Assembly: GCA_963710715.1 (NCBI GenBank)
Contig: CAVQBL010000019.1
Coordinates: 21,678-85,677 of the forward strand
Reading direction: 5' to 3'
From: CAVQBL01 sp963710715
Lineage (GTDB): Bacteria; Pseudomonadota; Gammaproteobacteria; DSM-16500
Length of the DNA stretch: 64,000 nt
Shown here in pieces: positions 40,937-49,054 of this stretch (position 1 is its first letter; each line of letters starts with the position of its first letter). The position numbers and the translations under genes were made by a program. The notes under the pieces were generated by a model, which worked only from the letters and a program-made list of their open reading frames with translations, had not been told where the DNA came from and searched no databases.

Positions 40937-42490
40937 ATGTCAAGAAATAATCGTTTTTCACAGATTGTAAGCGTTTTTCATAATCGGCACCTTCCAGAGC
41001 GCGAGGTACTGCTAGCAGGTTACTCCGCGTTAATAAAGGCCTATGACCTGAAAGTACCTATCCCGGATATGCTCTTTGCAATTAGCCATAAGCACAAAAA
41101 ATATCAACAGAATGGCTGGATGATGCTTAGCCCACGTTACACGCCACAGAACTCTCTATATAGTCATCTCACCTTTGCATTAAAGTATGAAGGCGTTAAT
41201 TTATCTATTCTGAAAGAATTATTTAACACCATTTCATCCCAAGAAATTATCGACATTGTTAAACTTGAACCTACAGGATCTTATAGCCGCAGAATTTGGT
41301 TTTTGTATGAATGGCTGCAAGACACCCAGTTAAATTTACCCGATGCTACTAAAGGCAATCGAGTGGATATTTTAGACGTTAGAATTCAATATCCTGGACC
41401 ATCAAGACCTTCCAAAAGACACCGTGTCAGAAATAATTTACCAGGGAATCCAATGTTTTGTCCTACTATTCGTAAGACACCTCTTCTTACTCAATTTCTT
41501 GAAATGAATCTAGGCAAGCGTGCCCGAGCGCTGCTTGGCTCTATACATCCTGATGTTCTCCTGCGGGCAGCAGCATTTATGTTATTAAAAGATTCAAAAG
41601 CTTCTTATGCCATCGAAGGTGAAAGCCCTCCGCAAACACGAGCAGAAAGATGGGGCCATGCCATTGGCCAAGCAGGAAGTCATGAACTTTCGCATGATGA
41701 ATTTCTTAGGCTACAAGAAATCATCATATCAGACTTTAGATTTACTCATTACGGTTATCGCAATGAAGGCGGGTTTATTGGCGAACACGAAAGATCAACA
41801 GGGCTGCCTATTCCTGACCATATATCCGCTCGTCCGCAGGATATATTTTCACTTATCGATGGTCTCATCAATACACATTTACTTCTTAAAGAAAGTGATT
41901 TCGACCCTATTTTAGCAGCCAGTATTATCGCTTTTGGCTTTGTTTTCATACATCCACTTGAAGATGGCAATGGACGCATTCATCGATATTTAATACACCA
42001 CGTACTTGCTGAAAAAAAAATGGTATCATCCAACATCATCTTTCCTGTTTCTTCTGTTATTTTAGATCATATTGCCGAATACAGAGAAATTCTAGAGTCG
42101 TATTCACGCCCGCGTCTTCAATTAATTCATTGGCGACCCACCCACAAAGGAAATGTTGAGGTTTTAAATGAAACAATCAATCTTTACCGCTATTTCGATG
42201 CCACTAAACAAGCAGAATTTTTATATCGCTGCATACAAGAAACTATCGAAAAAACACTACCAGAAGAAGTGGATTATTTAAAAAAATATGACGCAATGAA
42301 AAATTTCATCAAAAATTATATAGACATGCCTGATAGACTGATCGATCTTTTAATCATATTCTTAACTCAAGAAAATGGAATCTTGTCAAAACGAGCGCGG
42401 CATAAGGAATTCAACTCATTAACAGAAACTGAGATTACAACGCTAGAACAAAAATATGCTGAGATTTTTGGGTTGCGAAAATTATCCTAA
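40937..42490 (+). CDS. Fic-domain protein (probable AMP-transferase)
   Basis: 517 residues. The Fic active-site motif HPLEDGNGRIHR starts at His339, with the flap region before it (FIGEHERSTG) and RYLIHHVLAEK after. An inhibitory-helix motif of the SxxxEG type is present N-terminally (Ser223-Tyr-Ala-Ile-Glu227-Gly228), which places the protein among class II Fic enzymes that are self-inhibited by the Glu. The first 200 residues are unrecognised. The C-terminal 100 residues look helical, possibly DNA- or protein-binding. Fic enzymes transfer AMP to Tyr/Thr/Ser of targets; in pathogens some modify host GTPases. The target here is unknown. Confidence 0.9.
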   Translation: MSRNNRFSQIVSVFHNRHLPEREVLLAGYSALIKAYDLKVPIPDMLFAISHKHKKYQQNGWMMLSPRYTPQNSLYSHLTFALKYEGVNLSILKELFNTISSQEIIDIVKLEPTGSYSRRIWFLYEWLQDTQLNLPDATKGNRVDILDVRIQYPGPSRPSKRHRVRNNLPGNPMFCPTIRKTPLLTQFLEMNLGKRARALLGSIHPDVLLRAAAFMLLKDSKASYAIEGESPPQTRAERWGHAIGQAGSHELSHDEFLRLQEIIISDFRFTHYGYRNEGGFIGEHERSTGLPIPDHISARPQDIFSLIDGLINTHLLLKESDFDPILAASIIAFGFVFIHPLEDGNGRIHRYLIHHVLAEKKMVSSNIIFPVSSVILDHIAEYREILESYSRPRLQLIHWRPTHKGNVEVLNETINLYRYFDATKQAEFLYRCIQETIEKTLPEEVDYLKKYDAMKNFIKNYIDMPDRLIDLLIIFLTQENGILSKRARHKEFNSLTETEITTLEQKYAEIFGLRKLS

Positions 42491-42727
42491 CTTCGGTTAC
42501 AATGTGACGATTAACTGGAAACAGCACTATCTTAAACGGCTAGCCCGATATTTCATACCTAACCACATGCAAATTGTTTTGACCATTTTAACTATCATGT
42601 TAAAGACGTAATTATTCAGCGGTTACCACTGACTTTTCGCGATGCTATTTATCACTAGACATTCCCCTTTATCCGTACCATAATTTGCACCTTTTCTTAT
42701 TCTCAACGCGGGAGAAGCTCAGAGGAA

Positions 42728-43822
42728 ATGACCAACAAAATTATTGAACTTCGCAATGTGTCGAAGTCAATTCACGGACAGGATATTTTGCGTGACGTTA
42801 GCCTCGAAGTATGCAATGGAGAATTCCTCACATTGCTAGGGCCTTCCGGGTGTGGCAAGACGACGTTACTGCGACTCATCTCCGGGTTTGAAGAGCCTAC
42901 TAAGGGAAAAATCTTTATTAACGGCAAAGATGTCGATGGCTTGCCGCCTCATCTACGTCATGTGCACACTGTCTTCCAAAGCTATGCCTTGTTTCCACAC
43001 ATGACTGTCATTGAAAATATCGCGTTTGGGCTGCGCTGCCAAAAACTCCCCAAAAAAGAAATTGAAGAGCGTGTGGCTGAAGTGTTAAAAATTGTTAAGC
43101 TGCAGAAATTTGCAGCCCGAAAACCTGACCAGCTCAGTGGCGGACAGCAACAACGTGTTGCTATTGCCCGCGCTGTCGTGAATCGTCCCCTGGTGCTACT
43201 TTTAGATGAACCGTTAAGCTCGTTAGATTATCGCCTACGTAAAACCATGCAAATCGAATTAAAGCAATTGCAACGTAAACTAGGCATTACTTTCATTTTT
43301 GTTACCCACGACCAGGAAGAAGCTTTATCCATGTCCGATCGTGTCGTTGTCATGCATGAAGGTGGAATAGAACAAGTCGGCACGCCGCGCGAAGTGTACG
43401 AAGAACCTCAAAACCTCACCGTGGCAAGTTTTATTGGTGAAGCGAATATTTTTGATGGAGAAGTCATTGCTGTTGATGAGAAAAAAATCTCCGTTGACAT
43501 ACAAGGCAAATATCGAATAGTAAAAAGCGCACGTGAGTTTTCTGTTAGTCAAAAAGTACATGTGTTAATAAGACCCGAAGATTTACGCGTCTGGAGTCAA
43601 ACAGAAATAGAAGATGCAAGCGATATGTTTCCTGGCATAGTTGAAGAAGTCATTTACAAAGGCATCACAGTGGACCTCATGGTACGCTTATCCAGCAATC
43701 AACTCGTTGCAGCAACTAAATTTTTTGATGAAGATGATGAGAAGCATGAATATTCTATCGGCGAGCTTGTCTGGGTAACCTGGCGTTCTGGCTGGGAGGT
43801 CATTTTATCTCATGAAACATGA
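42728..43822 (+). CDS. potA: spermidine/putrescine ABC transporter ATP-binding protein
   Basis: 364 residues. Walker A is GPSGCGKTTLLRL (about residues 38-50), signature LSGGQQQRVAIARA, Walker B LLLDEPLSSLD and the switch His is in FVTHDQEEA. A C-terminal TOBE-like domain (about 285-360) follows, as in PotA/MalK-type subunits. It powers polyamine import. A start at 42728 is used, downstream of agaggaa. It is the first of five genes (potA-B-C-D-D) that overlap or nearly touch. Importing polyamines from a host cell fits the inferred lifestyle. Confidence 0.95.
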   Translation: MTNKIIELRNVSKSIHGQDILRDVSLEVCNGEFLTLLGPSGCGKTTLLRLISGFEEPTKGKIFINGKDVDGLPPHLRHVHTVFQSYALFPHMTVIENIAFGLRCQKLPKKEIEERVAEVLKIVKLQKFAARKPDQLSGGQQQRVAIARAVVNRPLVLLLDEPLSSLDYRLRKTMQIELKQLQRKLGITFIFVTHDQEEALSMSDRVVVMHEGGIEQVGTPREVYEEPQNLTVASFIGEANIFDGEVIAVDEKKISVDIQGKYRIVKSAREFSVSQKVHVLIRPEDLRVWSQTEIEDASDMFPGIVEEVIYKGITVDLMVRLSSNQLVAATKFFDEDDEKHEYSIGELVWVTWRSGWEVILSHET

Positions 43823-44666
43823 CAGTGCTTTTAAACTTTTTTCCTTGAGCGCCATCTGGATTTGGTTGATGATTTTTGCCTTACTGCCTTTTTGTTTAGT
43901 CACTGCAGCCAGTTTTCTCAGCCATGATGATAATAGCTTACTTAAACTTCCCCTTACCTTGGTAAATTACTTCCAATTAGGTAATACCATCTACTTAAAA
44001 ATCTTCAGAGAATCTTTTTATATTGCAGGTGTTTGCACACTCATTTGCTTATTGCTGGGCTACCCATTCGCTTATATTATCGCGCGCATGGAAGGTTATT
44101 CTAAAGCCTTTATGATTTTACTCATTGTTATCCCTTTCTGGACAAGCTCACTGATTCGCACCTATTCAATGATTACCGTGCTCAAGCCTAAAGGTGTCAT
44201 TAATTCTATTCTGCTCTGGTTAGGCGTCATCGATAAGCCCATACAGCTGTTATTTACTGATATAGCGGTCATGATTGGCTTAGTTTATAATTTATTGCCT
44301 TTCATGGTGCTACCTTTATTAACCAATATTGAACGTTTAGATAATCGCCTCATTGATGCAGCACGTGACTTAGGCGCGAATCGCATCACTACTTTCAGAA
44401 GAATTATTTTGCCACTCACCATGCCTGGCATTTTGTCTGGCTGTATTTTAGTGTTCTTACCGGCTATGACTATTTTCTACATCCCAGATTTAATGGGCGG
44501 CTCCAAATCCATCTTGGTAGGTAACTTAATCCAAAACCAATTCTTGATTGCTCAAAACTGGCCATTAGGTTCAGCCATCAGTATCGTGTTCACTCTCCTG
44601 CTGATTATTTTGTTACTCATTTATTGGCGTAGCACGCGCGGTAAAGAACACGGGGAATTATTATGA
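43812..44666 (+). CDS. potB: spermidine/putrescine ABC transporter permease PotB
   Basis: 284 residues with six membrane helices and the permease EAA loop DAARDLGANRITTFRRIILPLTMPGILSG (about residues 180-208). It overlaps potA by 11 bases and potC by 4 (ATGA). The GIISG-type coupling helix contacts PotA. Assigned as PotB by order and by length. Confidence 0.93.
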   Translation: MKHDSAFKLFSLSAIWIWLMIFALLPFCLVTAASFLSHDDNSLLKLPLTLVNYFQLGNTIYLKIFRESFYIAGVCTLICLLLGYPFAYIIARMEGYSKAFMILLIVIPFWTSSLIRTYSMITVLKPKGVINSILLWLGVIDKPIQLLFTDIAVMIGLVYNLLPFMVLPLLTNIERLDNRLIDAARDLGANRITTFRRIILPLTMPGILSGCILVFLPAMTIFYIPDLMGGSKSILVGNLIQNQFLIAQNWPLGSAISIVFTLLLIILLLIYWRSTRGKEHGELL

Positions 44667-45430
44667 AGCGCTTACCTGTCGTTTCTTACCTCACGATTAT
44701 TTATTTATTTTTTTATATTCCTATTTTAGTTTTAATCGCCTATTCATTTAATAATGCCCAATATTCTTTGCTTTGGCATGGTTTTTCTTTACGTTGGTAC
44801 CAAGAACTCTTCAGTGACTTAGATCTCTGGATTTCCGTTTATCACTCCCTCATTCTGGGAGTCACTGCAGCAACGATTGCAATGTGTATCGGTGGATTAA
44901 CTGCGATTAGCTTATATCGTTATGATTTTTTTGGTCGTAAACTCTTATACGGTCTAATTTTTATTTTAATTCTATCACCTGATATCGTCATGGGTATTTC
45001 TTTGCTTATTTTATTTAGCTTAATCAAGATTCATTTAGGGTTTTGGAGCTTACTCTTAGCACATATTACATTTTGTATCCCCTTTGTCGTCGTCACCGTT
45101 TACAGCCGGATAGTGAGTTTTGACCAATATATTTTCGAGGCTGCTAAAGACCTCGGCGCTAAAGACTCGGTTATCTTAACACGCATCATTTTGCCGTTAC
45201 TTTGGCCAGCATTATTCGCGGGGTGGTTGTTAAGCTTTACTTTGTCCATAGATGATGTAATTATCAGTTATTTCGTGGTGGGACCTGATTTTGAAATCCT
45301 ACCGTTAAAGATTTACTCTATGGTTCGCTTAGGTGTAAAACCGGAAATTAATGCGTTATGTACAGTGACATTTGGACTGACTTTATTACTCGTCATGATT
45401 TCACAGCTGGTGTTAAGGAAAAAGCCGTGA
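44663..45430 (+). CDS. potC: spermidine/putrescine ABC transporter permease PotC
   Basis: 255 residues, six membrane helices, EAA loop EAAKDLGAKDSVILTRIILPLLWPALFAG (about residues 166-194) and the DDVIISYFVVGP segment common in PotC. It starts inside the potB stop and ends inside the GTG start of the first potD, so the three are translationally coupled. Confidence 0.93.
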   Translation: MKRLPVVSYLTIIYLFFYIPILVLIAYSFNNAQYSLLWHGFSLRWYQELFSDLDLWISVYHSLILGVTAATIAMCIGGLTAISLYRYDFFGRKLLYGLIFILILSPDIVMGISLLILFSLIKIHLGFWSLLLAHITFCIPFVVVTVYSRIVSFDQYIFEAAKDLGAKDSVILTRIILPLLWPALFAGWLLSFTLSIDDVIISYFVVGPDFEILPLKIYSMVRLGVKPEINALCTVTFGLTLLLVMISQLVLRKKP

Positions 45431-46497
45431 AGCATTTGAAAACTGTTGCTCGTCATCGCGAGGCCGCGTTTCGCACTCTTCTATTCATTTTATTTTTTTT
45501 CGCCTCCCCCTTATTCGCTGCTGAAAACATTGTAAACGTTTACACTTGGTCCGGCGTCATTCCTGATTTTGCGATCAAACAGTTTGAAAAAGAAACCGGC
45601 ATCAAAGTCAACTTTTCCACTTATGACAGTAATGAAATCATGTATGGCAAACTACGTGCTGGCAAAAATCCTGGGTATGATGTAGTCGAACCTTCGAGTT
45701 ATTACATTGATCGTATGCGCCGCCAAGACATGTTAGAAAAACTCGACAAAACAGAGCTGCCAAACTTTAAAAATCTTAACCCAGCGTTTTTAAATCAAGC
45801 TTATGACCCCAAGAACAATTACAGTATTCCATTTATTTGGGGAATCACAGGAATTTTTGTTAATAAAAATTATATCTCTGCTAACTACCCAAGCAGTTGG
45901 TCTGAGTTGTGGGATGAAAAATACCTAAACCAATTAGTGCTGCTAGATGATCCGCGTGAAGTATTTTCCATTGCCTTACGAATACTAGGCTATTCAGTCA
46001 ACGATGATAATCCAGAACATATCAAGCAAGCATTTCTCTTGCTTAAGAAGCTCATACCCAACGTTAAAATCTTCAGTAATGCATCGATTTCTATTTTAGT
46101 CGATGAAGATGCAAGCGTTGGCATGGCGTGGAATGGTGATCTCTTCAAAGCGAAAAAAGAAAATTCACAGCTCGAGTTTATTTATCCTAAAGATGGTTTT
46201 GTCATTTGGGTGGATAATTTTGCTATTCCCAAAGATGCACCGCATCGAGAAAATGCTTATAAATTTTTAAACTTTATTTTACGCGCGGATGTTGCCAAAG
46301 CCATTGCTTTAGATAATAACTTTGCTACTGCAAATTTAGCTGCACAAAAACTTTTACCCAATAATATTAAAAACAACCCCACCATTTACCCATCACTGGC
46401 TAAGATTTTGCGCCGCGGCGAGTTTCAAACGGATGTTGGGGACAAAGCGCTGGCTTTGTATGAAAAATATTGGGAACAACTAAAAATGGGAGGATAG
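45427..46497 (+). CDS. potD: spermidine/putrescine-binding periplasmic protein, copy 1
   Basis: 356 residues from a GTG at 45427 that overlaps the potC stop (GTGA). This start places the signal peptide (TLLFILFFFASPLFA) at residues 15-30. Longer upstream starts would lie inside potC. The mature protein is a PotD-type periplasmic binding protein: ENIVNVYTWSGVIPDFAIKQFEKETGIKV, DVVEPSSYYIDRM, FIWGITGIFVN, LDDPREVFSIALRILGYSVN, DEDASVGMAWNGD and VIWVDNFAIPKDAPH. It hands polyamine to PotBC. A close paralogue follows 9 bases later. Confidence 0.93.
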   Translation: MKHLKTVARHREAAFRTLLFILFFFASPLFAAENIVNVYTWSGVIPDFAIKQFEKETGIKVNFSTYDSNEIMYGKLRAGKNPGYDVVEPSSYYIDRMRRQDMLEKLDKTELPNFKNLNPAFLNQAYDPKNNYSIPFIWGITGIFVNKNYISANYPSSWSELWDEKYLNQLVLLDDPREVFSIALRILGYSVNDDNPEHIKQAFLLLKKLIPNVKIFSNASISILVDEDASVGMAWNGDLFKAKKENSQLEFIYPKDGFVIWVDNFAIPKDAPHRENAYKFLNFILRADVAKAIALDNNFATANLAAQKLLPNNIKNNPTIYPSLAKILRRGEFQTDVGDKALALYEKYWEQLKMGG

Positions 46498-46506
46498 GGA
46501 AATATC

Positions 46507-47550
46507 ATGACTTCTTTTTTGCGATGCGTTATCGCGTTAGTAAGTCTTTGTTTAGTGTCAGCGTCATGGGCAGCAGAAAATATTGTAAATGTGTATACCT
46601 GGGCGGAAGAAATTCCTCATTTTATTATTGCCAAGTTTGAAAAAGAAACGGGTATTAAAGTGAATTACGCCACTTATGACAGCAATGAAATCATGTATGC
46701 AAAATTACGCACCGCAAGCAATGTGGGATATGATATCATTGAGCCATCGAGTTATTACATTGATCGCATGCATCATCAAGGAATGTTAGAAAAACTCGAC
46801 AAAAGCAAGTTGTCTAACTATAAGCATCTTGACCCTTTCTTTCTTAACCAAGCTTACGATCCGCGCAGCAACTACAGTATTCCATTTGTCTGGGGCATTA
46901 CCGGAATTTTTCTTAACAAAGGATATTTCTCATCCAATGATATTGTACAGTGGGCTGACCTCATCGACAAAAAATATAAAAACCAGCTCATGTTTTTAGA
47001 TGATGCGCGAGAAGTTTTTTCCATGGCTTTACGCATGTTAGGGTATTCGATTAATGACAAAGATCCAGAGCATATCAAACAAGCGTATCTCAAATTAAAA
47101 GAGTTAATGCCCAATGTACGCTTATTTAATAGCGATGCTGTGACTTCTATTTTGATTGATGAAGATGCAACCATTGGAATGGCATGGAATGGTGACCTTT
47201 TCAAAGCGTTTGGCGAAAATTCTAAACTGCAATTTACATTCCCTAAAGATGGTTTTGAAATTTGGGTAGACAATTTTGCCATCTTAAAAAATGCACCTCA
47301 TCAAGAAAATGCTTATAAATTTCTAAATTTTTTAATGCGGCCTGATATCGCAAAAGCAGTGAGTATGCATATTAAATATTCCACAGCGAATTTAACTGCA
47401 AAAAATGCTATGCCTACTGAAATTAAAAATAATCCTACGCTTTATCCTTCACAAATCGTATTAAGCCGCGGAGAATTTCAGCAAGATATTGGTGATAAGA
47501 CTTTTGCTTTATTTGAAAAATATTGGGAGCAGTTGAAGATGGGGGGGTAA
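46507..47550 (+). CDS. potD: spermidine/putrescine-binding periplasmic protein, copy 2
   Basis: 347 residues, signal peptide CVIALVSLCLVSASWA. It follows copy 1 almost residue by residue (VYTWAEEIPHFIIAKFEKETGIKVNYATYDSNEIMY, FVWGITGIFLN, LDDAREVFSMALRMLGYSIN, EDATIGMAWNGDLFKA, EIWVDNFAILKNAPH), and both end YWEQLKMGG. It is a tandem duplicate in the same operon. Differences at the substrate-facing VWADL, DAVTS and AFGEN positions could alter ligand preference. Clear operon membership: start 9 bases after the first copy. Confidence 0.93.
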   Translation: MTSFLRCVIALVSLCLVSASWAAENIVNVYTWAEEIPHFIIAKFEKETGIKVNYATYDSNEIMYAKLRTASNVGYDIIEPSSYYIDRMHHQGMLEKLDKSKLSNYKHLDPFFLNQAYDPRSNYSIPFVWGITGIFLNKGYFSSNDIVQWADLIDKKYKNQLMFLDDAREVFSMALRMLGYSINDKDPEHIKQAYLKLKELMPNVRLFNSDAVTSILIDEDATIGMAWNGDLFKAFGENSKLQFTFPKDGFEIWVDNFAILKNAPHQENAYKFLNFLMRPDIAKAVSMHIKYSTANLTAKNAMPTEIKNNPTLYPSQIVLSRGEFQQDIGDKTFALFEKYWEQLKMGG

Positions 47551-47568
47551 TACACCGTCACTTATCGC

Positions 47569-47623
47569 CATTCTGGATTGCCACGCCTCACATAAAGCAA
47601 AGGCGTGAGGCTCGCAATGACGA
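47569..47623. repeat. CGTCATTGCGAG-family palindromic repeat, short copy
   Basis: The stretch ttgccacgcctcac ... gtgaggctcgcaa forms an imperfect hairpin and ends in cgcaatgacgag. Its sequence matches, in inverse order, the left half of the element at 48871-48990. It lies in the gap between convergent potD and the GNAT gene, and could terminate both. Confidence 0.65.
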
Positions 47624-47650
47624 GTTCTTTTTAAGAATCGTGAATAGTTA

Positions 47651-48097
47651 TTAATTTACGTTTACTTTCATCATCACATACGGATTATACGCTTCCGTTT
47701 TAAAGCCAAATTTTTGATATAGCCCGTGAGCATCTTCAGTCATTAAAAACCAACGGAAAATACCCCGTAGTTGTGGATGCTCTAACACATATTTCATTAA
47801 TGCTTTACCTACCCCTTTGCTCCTATGCTCATCATTAACAAACACATCCCAAAGGGACGCAAATTCCGTATAATCCGCAATAACTCGCGCAAAGCCAATT
47901 TGTTTACCCTCATAAAACACATTGAAACAAAGGGAATTTTCAATAATGAGAGGAAAACGTTCCGGCGGCAGCCCCGTAGAATAGCGCGATGGCAAACAGA
48001 GCAAATTATAGACATACTGCAAATCTGTCTTCTTCTTATTTGCGGTCAATATATATTCACCAAAATTGGTGTCAGGATAGGACTGTCTAAGTGTCAT
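47651..48097 (-). CDS. GNAT-family N-acetyltransferase
   Basis: 148 residues with the GNAT core: strand-rich GKQIGFARVIADYTEFASLWDVFVN, then the acetyl-CoA loop DEHRSKGVGKALMKYVLEHP (R-x-x-G-x-G/A pattern) and the C-terminal MTEDAHGLYQKFGFKTEAYN. It transfers acetyl from acetyl-CoA to an amine; the target is unknown. Single gene between two repeat elements. Confidence 0.88.
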   Translation of the reverse strand: MTLRQSYPDTNFGEYILTANKKKTDLQYVYNLLCLPSRYSTGLPPERFPLIIENSLCFNVFYEGKQIGFARVIADYTEFASLWDVFVNDEHRSKGVGKALMKYVLEHPQLRGIFRWFLMTEDAHGLYQKFGFKTEAYNPYVMMKVNVN

Positions 48098-48120
48098 GAT
48101 TATTTCTCATGTTTTAATGT

Positions 48121-48265
48121 AGGGCCTGTTGACATTTCTACTCTGCCGGCCAGAAAGCATCGATTTTCTGCGATCCGCTGCTCACATACCACCCACGTAT
48201 GCTGCGCTGCGATTCTCAAAAATCGATGCTTTCTGGCTCGGCATAGCGAAATGTCAACAGTCCCT
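48121..48265. mobile_element. 145-base palindromic MITE-like element
   Basis: Almost the whole stretch is one imperfect inverted repeat. Outer ends agggcctgttgacatttc and gaaatgtcaacagtccct pair, as do ccagaaagcatcgatttt and aaaatcgatgctttctgg inside, leaving a short loop near 48187-48200. Single ends of the same kind recur at 59953-59980 and 19179-19194. No coding sequence; open frames inside it reflect the palindrome. A non-autonomous element mobilised by a transposase elsewhere is the likeliest explanation. Confidence 0.65.
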
Positions 48266-48343
48266 ACTAGCCATACTATTTCCTTCAGTATAGAATATCC
48301 CCGTGTTTTAGCAATCAATTCTCTTTTTGGAGCCAATTATTAT

Positions 48344-48802
48344 ATGAAAAAAATATTAACATACTTTGTTATCATCTTCGTTGGAGTTAGCTTAGTAGGA
48401 TGCTCAAATGTAACTAATCAAGACGTAGGAACAGTTTCGGGTGGTGTATTAGGCGGCCTCATTGGTAGCCGATTTGGTGGTGGTACAGGCCAATTACTTG
48501 CTACTGGCGCAGGTGCCGTAGTCGGTGCTTACATCGGTAACAGAATTGGTAAAACCATGGATCAGCAAGACCAAGCAAGAATGCAAGCTGCATTAGAAAG
48601 CAATCGCGCTGGTCAACCCGCTTATTGGACAAATCAAAGCACAGGTAACCGCTATACCGTTGTTCCAGTAAGAAATGTCACTGTTAACAACAATCGCTAC
48701 TGCCGAGAATACCGTACGACCGCAAACATTGCAGGTAAACAGCAACAAGTTTACGGAACAGCATGCCGTCAACCCGATGGTTCTTGGAAAATAGTGAAGT
48801 AA
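48344..48802 (+). CDS. 17-kDa-antigen-like lipoprotein, glycine-zipper 2TM
   Basis: 152 residues from the ATG at 48344, preceded by ttggag; longer frames upstream run through the palindromic element and are not coding. Signal peptide with lipobox SLVGC (lipidated Cys20). A glycine-zipper region follows: GGVLGGLIGSRFGG and GAVVGAYIGNRIGK (about 33-70). The C-terminal domain (QNRAG...NNRYCREYRTTANIAGKQQQVYGTACRQPDGSWKI) has two Cys and matches the rickettsial 17-kDa surface antigen family. It is an outer-membrane-associated lipoprotein. A strong terminator follows. Confidence 0.9.
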   Translation: MKKILTYFVIIFVGVSLVGCSNVTNQDVGTVSGGVLGGLIGSRFGGGTGQLLATGAGAVVGAYIGNRIGKTMDQQDQARMQAALESNRAGQPAYWTNQSTGNRYTVVPVRNVTVNNNRYCREYRTTANIAGKQQQVYGTACRQPDGSWKIVK

Positions 48803-48817
48803 TATTCCTTTCTTTAG

Positions 48818-48848
48818 ATCAGCGCTCGAGAGAGCGCTGATTTTTTCT
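48818..48848 (+). terminator. rho-independent terminator after the 17-kDa-antigen-like gene
   Basis: Perfect 10-bp stem atcagcgctc/gagcgctgat with a 4-base loop, followed directly by six or more T, 15 bases after the stop codon. Confidence 0.92.
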
Positions 48849-48870
48849 CTCTCTTCCTGCTATAAAAAAG

Positions 48871-48990
48871 CTCGTCATTGCGAGCCTCACGCTTTAGCTT
48901 TATGTGAGGCGTGGCAATCCAGAATGGTGATAAATTCTAGGCAGTACTGGATTGCTTCGTCGCGAAGAGCACGCTCCTCGCAATGACGGA
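48871..48990. repeat. CGTCATTGCGAG-family palindromic repeat, long copy
   Basis: A 120-base unit bounded by ctcgtcattgcgag and ctcgcaatgacgg, so the ends are inverted copies. Inside, two smaller hairpins sit side by side: gcctcac...gtgaggc, and the module ggattgcttcgtcgcg...cgctcctcgcaatgacgg. The right 42 bases are identical to 55139-55180. It is a dispersed intergenic repeat. Confidence 0.75.
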
Positions 48991-49054
48991 GAAGCACAAT
49001 TGGACGCGGGCATGATTAGTAGTTTAGCATTATAAATAACAACCGAGGCTTACA

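Noticed and set aside
48100..48336. Minus-strand ORF of 78 codons.
   Set aside because: It is only the palindromic element read through.
47825..48343. A long plus-strand frame extending the 17-kDa-antigen-like gene upstream to 325 codons.
   Set aside because: The extra part is antisense to the GNAT gene and then reads the palindromic element; the lipoprotein signal and ribosome-binding site are at 48344.
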